Assembly: GCA_947630605.1 (NCBI GenBank)
Contig: CANRIO010000005.1
Coordinates: 1-45,293, forward strand
Length of the DNA: 45,293 nucleotides
Reading direction: 5' to 3'
Source of the DNA: an uncultured Clostridia bacterium
Lineage (GTDB): Bacteria > Bacillota > Clostridia > Christensenellales > Borkfalkiaceae
Shown: in pieces, positions 7,601 through 19,600 of the stretch
Layout of the letters: every line of letters starts with the position of its first letter
Position numbering within the stretch: the stretch's first letter is position 1
Translations under genes and position numbers: made by a program
The notes under the pieces: generated by a model
The model's input: the letters and a program-made list of their open reading frames with translations, nothing else
Database searches by the model: none
What the model was told of the DNA's origin: nothing

Positions 7601-10600
7601 TCAACGTCGCCGCCACGCTCTCGCTCATCTCGGGCAGCAAGCAGAAGGACGTGGAAATCTTCTACGAAGGCGGGGAGATCTTCCTTGCCGTCGACAATAT
7701 CCGCCTCAAAGTGAATGTGGAGGAGGGGGCGGAGCTCCTCGGCGGTCTTCTCGATCTCGGTAGCACGGGCGAGGAGATCGACGCCATCAAAGCGCTCCTC
7801 GGGGCAAACTTCTCTGAACTCATCCCCGAACTTTGGGAATCGGACGGCGCCCTTCATATCACGGTCGCGAGCGGGAAACTTCTCTCCCTCTTCGGCGTCT
7901 CTTTCGACCTCGGCGATCTCCGCCTTGCCGTTGACGGAGAAGGTGCGGTCGCCAAACTCGGCAAGATCGTCCTCACGGCGGCGGCAGGTGCCCCCTTCGA
8001 AGGCCCGAGCGGGCAGTTCCTCGACATCACCGATTATCTCGGCGCGGTCGCGACCTTTGCGAATGCAAAGTCTCTCACGGTCGACGTCAGCTACGACGGA
8101 GGGGAAAAGTTCTCGCTCAAGGGTGCCATCGACATTCTTCTCGACGGCACGGCCGCACAGGGCAACCTCACCCTCACCGCGAACAACAAAGAGGGCGGCA
8201 AGGCGGAGCATGCGATCTCCCTTCTTTGGACGAAGGAAGAGAACATCATCTATCTCGCCGTCGACGGCATCAAACTTCGGGCGAATGTCGAAGAGGCAGT
8301 CGGCCTTGTCAAATCTCTCATCCAAAAAGTAAAGCCCGCCACCGCAAGGGGCAGGGCTTCAGACGGGGAAACGCAGGAAGAGGAAGCGCTCACCGTCCTC
8401 GAAAAACTGCTCTCCTTCGACCTCGGCGAATTCTTCGCCCTCGCAGAGGAGCGGGATGAAACGTCGGGCACCCTCACCCTCACGGTGAAGGGGACAGAGC
8501 TCCTTTCCGTCCTCGGGCTCTCCTTAAACCTTGGCGACGTGGACCTCTCTTTGGATACAGACGGACACATCTCCCTCCATGCCATGGACGAAAAACTCGT
8601 TCTCTCCGTCCACGGCGGCGAAGGGTTCGAAAAGCAGAGCACGGATGGGTATGTCGATATCGTCGCCTACGGGCAATACCTCCTCGACCTCTTTGACAAC
8701 AATACCTATAAAGTCACGGCCACCTATCAGGGAAAAACCCTCAAGGTGCGTGCAGACGTCTCCTTCGACACCGAAAAGAAACTTGCCGTCGGCAGTCTCA
8801 TCCTCATCTATAAAGAGGCGGCGAAAGAGATCTCCTTCGCCTATGAGGAGGGCTGGTTCTATCTCGCCCTCGGCGATTCCTATCGTCTCAAGGCGAAGAC
8901 GGCGGGGGCCCTTGCCCTCATTGCGGGCTATCTCGGCCTCTCGGAGGACGGCGTAACTTGGGAAGAGGGGCTTGACAAGGCCCTCACCACGACCCTCGAC
9001 GGGCTCCTCACCCTTCACGAAACGGGAGAGGGGGATGCGCGCATCCTCACTGTCCTTCTCGACGGCTCCGCGCTTTTGAAGGCGCTCGGCATCGACTTTG
9101 ACCTCGGAGAAGTGGACCTGCAGGTCGCCAAGAATTACCTTTATGCCTCCGTCAAGGGGGTCGGCGTCGAAGTGATCGGAAACGGCGTGACGCTCCCCGA
9201 CATCCAAGACAGAGACAGTTACACCGATCTCTCGGGCTATCTCGACAGCGTCGTCAACGTCTTCAAGCAGGACTATATCACCTTGGACCTTGCCTATGGC
9301 GAGAGCGCGGATGCGTTCCAGGTGACGGGCACGCTCTCCATCGACGTCCAAAATAAGCAGGCCCGTGCGGACATCACCGTCAAGAAAGATGGGACAGAAA
9401 TCTCTCTCGGCATCGTCTACGACAAGGACGGCTATATCTATCTGAACCTCGATGGCGCGAAGATCAAGGCAAGTGCGCAGCAGATCATCGACCGCATCAA
9501 GGGTCTCTTCTCAAAGAATGACAATTCGGAGCAAGACAGCGGCGAGCCTCTCGGCCGCAGGCTCTCTGCCCGCACGCCGCTTAAGGCCGCGCTCACCGAG
9601 GACCAGAAGAGCAAACTCCTCGGCATCCTCGAGACCATTCTTTCTCTCAACCTCGACGACTACTTCACTCTCAGTGAAAAGGACAACGCCCTCTCCATTG
9701 TTCTCGACGGCACCGGACTTCTCGCAAAGCTCCTCAAGAAAGACGAGAAAGACATTTCCCTCGGCGACATCACCGTCGAAGTGAAGGGCGGCGCTCTCAC
9801 GCTCACCGTCCTCGGCGCGACCATCACCGCAACGGGTAGCAACGAAGGTTTTACTGCGTTGACCGACGAGGAGAAGGCGGGCTACGCCGATATCATCAAA
9901 TACGTCGGCTACATCACTGAACTCTTCAAATCGGACATCCTGAAGCTCCATATCGAAAACCTCTCCGTGCAAGTGGGGGATACGGTCATTTCCGCCGAGG
10001 GCGACATCGATATCAAGACGGACGGCTCTCTCGCGGGCGGCACGCTCACTTTGAAAGTGGGCGGCAAGTCACTCACGCTCACCCTCTATTACGAGAATGC
10101 AGAAAAGAGGACCTTCTATCTCGAACTCGGCGACGTCAAGCTCAAGGCGAGCATCGAGGACATCAAGACCCTCATCGACAAACTCAAGAATAAGGAGCCC
10201 GCGGCGGCGCATGCACTTCGTCTTGCGGCAATCTTTGCCGAGAATGATCTCTTCGGTGCGAATGTCGAGGATGGCGTTTTCAGTCTTGCCCTCAACGGCA
10301 AGAAGCTTGTCAAGCTCCTCGGCTTGGATATCGCACTCAACAACATCGCCCTCACAGTCAAAGAGGGCAGCCTTGGCGTTTCGGCCTCTTCGGATAAGTT
10401 TGGTCTCGACGCGACCCTGTCCAAGGCGAACTCCATTGAATTTGATACGCCTGAAAACAAGGCATCCTACGTCGACCTTGTGAAGTACGTGGACTATGCA
10501 GTCGATCTCTTCCGCAAAGACGCCTTCGAGATCGGGCTGAGCTTCACAAAAGGGGAGTTCACCATAACGGGAAGCTCCTCCTTCGCGCCCAAGTCCAAGG

Positions 10601-13600
10601 TCGCATCGGGTGAATTCACCATCACCTACGGGACGACCTCGAAGCACGCCGAGTTCGCCTATCAAGACGGCACGGCCTATATCGCCCTCGACGGCTCGAA
10701 CGGCGTCATGAAATTCAAGGCGAAGTCGGCGGCGTCCGTCGCCCTTCTCGCGGCCTATTTCGGCTTCTCGGGAACGGATAAGACCCTGACGAACACGTTC
10801 ACCGACGCATTCCAAGGCGTCTTCACGAGCTTTGATTCGCTCTTCGCACTCTCCGAGAACGCCGAAAAGGATGTCCTCACCCTCCTTGTAAACGGCACAG
10901 AGCTTCTCAAAAAGCTCAAGATCTCTCTCGGAAGTTTCGAGCTTGGCGACATTGGCGTGAAGCTCGGGAAAGACAACCTCGTGCTCTCCGTGCTCGGCTT
11001 GCAGGTCACGCTCCGCGGGACCGATACGGCACCCGTCCTTCCCACAGAGGAAGAGCTCGCGGGCTATATCGACCTTTCGGACTATGCGGATACCCTTGCC
11101 GCGCTCGCTTCGAGTGAATATCTCGGGATCAGCATCTCCTATACCTCGAAGGATACGGTGCCCCTTTCCGTGCGAGGCGACGTCTACATCGCCGTCAAGG
11201 AGAAGAATATACGCGCCAATGTCACGATCGAAAAGGACAAATCTTCCATCGTTCTCGGCGTCGTCTATACGGGCGGCAAGCTCTACATCGATCTCGACGG
11301 CGCGAAGATCGCCCTCGACGCCAAGGAGGCGGTCTCCTATCTCGAAAAGCTCATCAAGGGCACGAAGGGCAGGGCACGCTCTGTGCGGAACGCCCCCACG
11401 GCGATCCTGAACGAGGAGCAGACGAATAAACTTCTCTCCGTTTTGAAGGATCTCTTCACGCTCGAGCTCGATAACTTCTTCACCGTCGAAGAGGGGGAGG
11501 GCGGCATCTCCATCCTCCTCAACGGCACGGGGCTTCTTCAAAAACTTCTGAAGAAGGAGATCGCCCTCGGCGATGTAAAACTCACCGTTGGGAAGAGCGT
11601 CTTTGGCGCGGATGGCACCGTCGAGAAATGCGGCGACGCCACCCTCGAAGCGCTGGGCGCAACGATCGTCTTGGGCCGTTCGACACAGTTTACGGTCTTC
11701 TCTGAAGACGACAGCGCAGATGAGTATGCCGATATTCTCGAATATATTGGCTACATCACCGAACTCTTCAAGTCGGACATCCTGAAGCTCCACATCCAAA
11801 ACCTCTCCATGAAAGTGGGCGAGACGGAGATCACCGCCTCGGGTGACATCGACATCAAGACGGACGGCTCTCTCGCGGGCGGCACGCTTAACTTGAAAGT
11901 GGGCGGCAAGTCCCTCACGCTCACCCTCTATTACGAGAAGACAGACGGGACCTTCTATCTCGAACTCGGCGGCGTGAAGCTCAAGGCGAGCATCGAGGAT
12001 ATCCGGGATCTCATCGACAAGCTCAAGAATAAGGAGCCCGCGGCGGCGCACGCCCTTCGTCTTGCGGCGACCATTGTGGACAACAACCTCTTCGGCGTGG
12101 GTGTAGATGTCGAAAACAATATCCTCGACCTCGTCATCAACGGCGGGAAGCTCACGAAACTCCTCGGCTTGGATATCGCACTCGACAACATCGCCCTCAA
12201 AGTTGCGCAGGGTAGCCTCGGCGTCTCGGCCTCTTCGGATAAGTTTGGTCTCGACGCGACCCTGTCCGAAGGAGCTGATGATAGCTTCAAGGACATTGCC
12301 GATGAAAATAAGAAGGATTACGTCGACCTTGTGAAGTACGTGGACTATGCAGTCGATCTCTTCCGCCACAAGGCATACGACCTCACGATCTCTTACGCGA
12401 AGAACGATCTCACGATCGAAGGAACAGTTTCCTTCGATACCGAGAGCAAGACGGCGAAGGCCGCTTTGAACCTCGGCTATAAGAGCGCGAAGAAGCACCT
12501 CGACCTCATCTATAAGGACGGGTATCTCTATCTGACCCTTGCCAAGGGGAACAAAGAGGAGTTCAAGTTCAAGGCGAATACCGCCTCGGCGGTCGCGCTC
12601 ATCCTCGGCTACCTCGGCGTCTCGGGAACGGACATTCTTCCCGACATGAAAATGCCCGATGATGTCTTCGGAGAGCTCTTCGCAGACTTCGACGAGTTCA
12701 TCTCTTTGAGCGAAAGCGAAGAGATCAATGAAGAGAACAATGAAGTGAACTATGTTCTCACACTCCTTGTAAACGGCACAGAGCTTCTCGAAAAGCTCAA
12801 GATATCGCTCGGCAACTTCGATCTCGGCAACATCGGCGTTCAGCTTAAAAAGGATAGCCTTGCCCTTACCGTCCTCGGCGCGAACCTCACCCTTACGGGC
12901 ATAGAGAAAGTCACCCTTGGCGAATTCAAAGAAGCGGACTACGTTGACCTCTCCGCCTACGTGGACAGCGTCGTGAACATCTTCAAACAGAAAGTTATCA
13001 CGCTGGCGGTCGATTACGATGATAATGGTGTCGCGGTAGAAGGCAGTATTCGCATCGACGTCCAAAATAAGCAGGCCCGTGCGGACATCACCGTCAAGAA
13101 AGATGGGACAGAAATCTCTCTCGGCATCGTCTACGACAGCAAGGGCGTGATCTACCTCAACCTCGACGGTGCGAAGATCAAGGCGAAGGCACAGGATATT
13201 CTCGATCTTGTCGAGGGGCTCTTCTCAAAGAAGGATAGCTCTGAGCAAGACAGCGGCGACCCTCTTGGCCGCAGGCTTTCCCGCACGCCGCTCAAGGCCG
13301 CTCTCACCGAGGACCAGAAGAGCAAACTCCTCGGCATCCTCGAGACCATTCTTTCTCTCAACCTCGACGACTACTTCGAACTTGCGGAGGAAAGGGGCGA
13401 GAACGGCGAAACGGATTCTCTCACCCTCACCGTCAAGGGAACAGAACTTCTCGCAAAACTTCTCGGTAAGGACATCAAGCTCGGCAACGTCGATCTCAAA
13501 GTTGAAAACGGCGGCGCCCTCACGCTCACCGTCCTCGGTGCGACCATCACCGCAACGGGCAGCGAAGAAGGTTTCGTCCTCTTCGACGAAGGCGACGGCG

Positions 13601-16600
13601 CAGCCAACTACACCGATGTCCTTCAATACATCCAATGGGCAGCGGACATCTTCGCACAGGAGGCGAAGAAGGTAGAGCTTACGATCACTTCGGGCGACCT
13701 CTCCGTCGGCCTTACCCTCAATGTCATCAAGGGCAACGCCTTCATGCAGGGCGAGATCACCCTTACATATAAGGAAAATAACAAGGACTTCAACTTCGTC
13801 TATGAGAAGAACGGCGGCGAGAGCGGCACAGAGGGATGGATCTATCTCGATCTCGACGGCGTCCGGATCAAGGCCAAGACGGACGACATCGTAGCCCTTC
13901 TCAAGAGTTTGTTCAAGAATGCGACGGGCGAAGAGGCGGATTCTTCCCGCACGCGTGCGCTCGGCTATGCCGCAGCCGCCATCCTGAATGCGGATGAAAT
14001 GGCGTTCGGCGCATTCTCCCTCACAGAGAAGGACAGCGTGCTCACCCTCACCTTGAGCGGCGAAAAGCTCATGAGCCTTCTCGGCGAAAAGGTGCAGTCC
14101 CTTCTCGGCGATAAGTTCTCCCTCGAGAGCGTCGGCCTCTCCATCTCCGAGAAGGCCTTCACGGTGGAAGCGGATGCCGCCATCTCGGGTAGCTCCGTCG
14201 ATCTCACCTTGGACATTTCGAAGGGAGAAAAGACCTCGCTCACCGAAGAGGAAAAGAAAGAACTTGCAAGCTATATCGACGTCTTCAAGTACGGCAAGAT
14301 GGTGAAGGATCTCTTCACCGAATCGAAGACATTGCAGGCAGAGATCTCCGCAGAGCTCTTCGGTCAGGATGTCGATCTCACTCTCAAATTCAACAAGGAC
14401 TTCACGATGGCAAAGGGGACGCTCAAAGTCGGCTCCATCATCGACCTCGGCCTCATCTACGTGCTCAAGGAAAGCAAGACGGAAGGGGAGAAGGACGTCG
14501 TCCTCTATATAAAAGTGGGTGAAAACGTCAAGCTCATGGCCAATGTCTCCGAAGTCATTCGTATCATCCGAAGTGCGAAAGGGGACGGGGAGACGAAGGG
14601 CCGCGCAAGGTCCGCCGCACCCATCGCCCTCACCACCAAGCAGGAGGAGATGCTCGGGAAGTTCCTTGGTCTCAAACTCAGCGACATTATCGCACTCACC
14701 GAAAAGATCGCAACGGAAGGCGACAGCCTTGAAATTGCGATCAAGTCGAAGGATCTTCTGGGCCTTCTCGGCATCGACTTCGACCTCGGCACCGTAAACG
14801 TCAACATCTCTGAGGGCGAACTCATGATCGCGCTTCCCGACAAAGCCGGCCTTACGATCGACCTCTACGACACATCGCGTACCTTCATGATCGAAGAGTC
14901 TGAATTGGACGAATATCGTGATATCACGCCCATTGTCTCCCGCGTCGTCGAGCTCATCGAGGCGCAGGCGATCGAGTTCTCGGGCGACCTCGTCATAGGG
15001 GATCTGACGCTCACCATCGAGCGGGGCGTCTTCAGTTGGAAGGATGGGGAGAACAAGAAGTTCTACCTCAAGGCTTCGCTCGGCGATATCCACCTCGAGC
15101 TTCTCATCGTAGGGGAGAACGCCACACTCAAGGTCGGCAGCTTCGGCGTGAAATTCGCCTTCTCGGATATCGGCGACCTCATCGAGGCCGTGAAGGGTCT
15201 CATCGCCAAAGTGAAGGCGACGATCGCCGACATCAAGGAGAACATCACGGGCACCTTCAACCGCGACGACCTCGTCGGCAGCTTGCAGGGCATCGCCGAT
15301 GTTCTCACAAACATCGTGGACTTCCTCGGCGGGAGCAAGGATGCAGCGGCCGCGGCCGTCACCGCAAAGGAAGTTCTGGATATGGGCGGCATGCGGCTTT
15401 CGCCTTCCGCTCTCACACCGGAGGGGAACAAAAAGGTCAAGCTCTTCGGCTTCTCCCTCGGCAAGCTCACGATCGAGCTCTTCGACGAGACGGACTTTGA
15501 TGAGCGCGGCCTCCTCGGCCTCGGTCTCACCATCGGGGATACGACTGCGCCCACCCTTTCTGCGACCGTGAATACGGCGATCTTCACGGGAGAATTCCCC
15601 GAGATCGCAGGCGCAGAAGACTTCTATGATCTCAGAGAATTCATCGAAATGCTCGGCTATGCGGGCGATGCGGTCGCTCTCGTCTCCGAGCGCAACCTCA
15701 CCGCGAAGATCGGCGGCAACGTGATGTCTACGAACACCGCCATGTATACAACGGCAGGCAACGAAGGCCTCGTCTACGATATCACGGGGAATATGGACTA
15801 CGCCTCGGGCGACAGTTTCCCCATTCATCTCGACATGGACGGCAACAACCTTTGGGTGAATACGGACTTCTTCCTGCATTTCAATCTTTACATCAAGGCG
15901 GGGACGCAGCAGACCATGGTCAACGGTTCCCCCGTCGACACCACGCCCAAGAACCTCTACATCGACATCTTCATCACCGACTGCGATCTTGCAGGCGAGC
16001 AAAACGGCGAGCTTGACTTCTTCGTCTCCATCTCCCAGATCGGAGAGGGGAACGAGGGCTACAATCCTTTGAAGCTCTATGCCCCCGCAAAGGAGATCCT
16101 CACCATTCTCTCCGGTGTGGCATCCATCCTCGGTATGGACGCCGTGACCTATGTCAACCAATATCTCATCCAGCCCCTTCTCGATGAGGACATGGTCGCC
16201 CGCCTCAAGGGCTTGGGCGTCAGCCTCGTGCCCACCATCCTCGACATGCTGTTGAAGGATACGGACGAGACGGAAGGGTCTGCCACGATCGCAAACAATG
16301 TGCCGATCCCCGAGGATGCCTTCGGCGTGCAGTTCGGCAATGTCAAACTCCATTTCAAGTCGGAAAAGGACGGCGACAATTCCTACCTCGCCCTTCTCGG
16401 CATCACGACGGAAGAGGAGGAGAAGTCGGGCGATGCGACCTACACCAAGACCACCGACCTCGCCTTCGCGTTTGAGCGCAAAGTCGAATACACCCCCGAA
16501 CAGAAAAAGCCTACGGTCCTTACGGGCTTCTTCGACATCGAGGGCGTCGATGAACTCGTTCTCGCCCTCGCCCGCACGGCGACCCACAAGGCGACCGCCC

Positions 16601-19600
16601 AAGAAGTGGAACAGGGCATCGCCAAGACGGGCGAATATGTCCGCAACGATCTGTTCTTCGTGGACGGACTTCTGCACCTCGACCTTTCGATCATCGGCAT
16701 CAACATTGAGACGATCAATATCAATGTGCTCGGGCTCACGGTCAACTTCGATGCAAACAATCAGATCTCGCTGAATGCAAAACTTTCCTATGATGGCGTT
16801 TATAATGCATTGGCGGGACTTGCCGGTGACAGTACTATCATCAACGGTGATACCGTGCTTGATCTCACCATTGCGAACGGTATGCTCTATATGCGCCGCG
16901 AACAGACGAGCGATTTCGGCGGAAGGAATCATGATTGGCGTCCACTCGGCAACGAGAGCATCGTCATCTATCGCGCAATGCCGCTTGCCAATTTTGCGAA
17001 GGATACTACGACCATGATGGATAACATCTGCTTCATGTTCAACCTGAGCAAAGACCTCATTTCCACTATCATGGGCAGCATTGGCGGTGGCACGGGCGGC
17101 GGAACGGCGGCGGCTCCCTCCGATATCGGCGGCTTGTTCTACAAATATATCAATAGTTGTACCTATGAGGACCAAGGCGATACAAACGGCCTTGTAAACC
17201 TTCTCTATACCCTTGTTCTCAATGGCGCGGGGCTCACGAACAGCGATTCTTTCGGTAACATCACCGTCAAGCTCGGCGTAGAAAAGGGCGTCCTTCGCAG
17301 TATCGAAATCCCGAAGTTCTCCATTGCAAGCGTCGTGAATATCAATGCGAATTTGCGGCTTCGCAATCCCGAATATGTTTGGGATGACGGCTATTCGGAT
17401 TTGACGCAAGACATTGCCGAACAGCTCAAACGCGGAATGGACGCGAAGTTGCAGAAAGTGGATTGGAACGCCACGACCTATCTCGAAGGGCAGTTTACCA
17501 CCGTCACCTACAAACTTCAGGATCAGGTTTTGGGCACACAGGACGTTGTTTTCGAGCCCAACACAAAGGAACTCTATGCGACGCTCTCCTATCCCGATAT
17601 TGAATCGTTCTTGAATAAGAACCCTTCCTTCCGTCAGGACGGATACACCTACGAATGGGTGAAGCCCAATCCGAACGATTTCAAAGCGGGCATGACGATT
17701 TCTGCCAAAGCGCAGGCAAATAAATATGACTTGGTATTTATCATAGAAGAGGATGATGTGGAGAGATATCAGGTCACCGTTGCAGAGCTCGAAGCGGCGG
17801 GCTATTCATGGGACGATGAGTACAACGCATACGTTCACATCTATCACTGGACGTACGATCCCGAGAATTATATCGACCTTCCCTACATCACGACGAAGGT
17901 CGGAAAGATCATCGGCTTCCGTTGCCCCAACGACAATCTCCACAACGAAGATCACCGCGGCCTTGACTTCTACGATCGGCCTACCGTCGAATACAGGGCA
18001 GAGTGGGAGTATATCGACTACACGGTCACCTTCGACTTCGGCAACGGAACTTCGGAGGGAAGAACAGGGCACTATGAGGATCCGCTCAACTATCCTGATG
18101 CGCCCACCCGCACGGGCTATACTTTTGCGGGATGGGACGTTACGGTGAGCAGCTTCACGGGGAATATGACCATTCACGCGAAATATACGCCGAACACCTA
18201 TCAGATCACGCTCGTGAGCGAATATGCCATCGACGGTTTCACACCTCGTGCAGACGGTAAATATGAGAAAACGATCGACTATGTGTATAACACACAGACC
18301 GATCTTCCCGTCAATATTCGCGCAGATGGTTTTATCCTCAACGGTTGGTCTCTCACAGCAGAAGATACGGGGACGCATTTCACGCAATTACCTGCGATCG
18401 CTGAAAACCGTGAAATCTATGCCGTATGGGATATTATCGGTTTCGATATCCGCTTTGTCGTAAAGGCGGCGGACAGCACGACAGGCGTTGAGCAAGAGAT
18501 CGCTGTTAAGAACTTCAAATACGATGACGTGCTCGCCAATCTTCCCGAAGTTCCGCAAAAAGACGGCTACACGGGCGCATGGGATATCCCCGCCGATTAC
18601 ACCGTGTCGGGCGAAGATACGATCTACGCCGTCTACACGGGTATCCACTACTATATCACCGAATACAGCCTCTATGCGATCGCGGGATATACCGAGGTGA
18701 AAGGGGAATTCGATTCCGAAGGCGTGCAGGGCAGTTCCTATTGGAAGAAGACCTATGAATACGTCTATGGCTCGACGCCGCACCCGCTCACCCTCGGCGT
18801 GAGTGAAAATGTTTATGGCTATGATTTCAAGGGCTATTACACCGAGCGGTTCGGACAGGGGACTAAGATCGATGATAACCTGATCGACGACGATATGATC
18901 CGCGATATCTTCCACTTCAATGTGGGGGACGGCTCCACCCTCGAAGAGCAGAATGTCCTCTATGTCTATTGGGAAGATAATTCCGTCGAAGTACATCTCT
19001 ACAGCGACGTAGACTTTGCAGACAAGACGGGGCACGACGTCGACGGCTACTACAAGTCTCTCATGAAGATGGAAGGGGACTACGACATCTCGGGCGAAAC
19101 TATCACCCCCAACGAAAAAGAGATCCAGCAGATCGGTTGGTGGTATAACGACCCCGAGAAGGGTTGGCGCAAGGTTACCGATGTGGGAGTGTTCCGCAAT
19201 CACGACAATAAGAAACAGGCTACCGTCAAACTCTTTGCCCTGTGGGTCACCGATATCAAAGTCTCCATTACGACATTGGTCGATAAGAATAGCACATACG
19301 ACATCGGCGGCAATGCGCAAGGCGGCGAAGTATATCCGGGCGGCAAGAGCGCAGAGATCTATGAAAAGACAGGCATGACCAATCCCATGACGGGCATTTT
19401 CAAAATCTGCGGACGCACAGCAGAGTTTTTGGGAATGGGTGGTAATTGGACAGAGGATACTTTGCAAAGTGGAGCTGTATTTAACATCGATCGCGGCGAA
19501 GGCGGTTCATTCCTTAAAACAGGAATGATGTCATTCAACGCCGTAACATGGCAAGATAGTTCCATGCACGGAGGAGTGATCATTACTGTCAAATTTACCA

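Noticed and set aside
4708-17409. Very long open frames on the minus strand opposite the giant gene (about 1205, 998 and 1394 codons)
   Set aside because: They arise because the sense-strand codon use (GAC, CTC, GGC, AAG) leaves few stops on the complement. They lack ribosome binding sites, show no recognisable domains, and the plus frame has a clear repeat structure, promoter and start.
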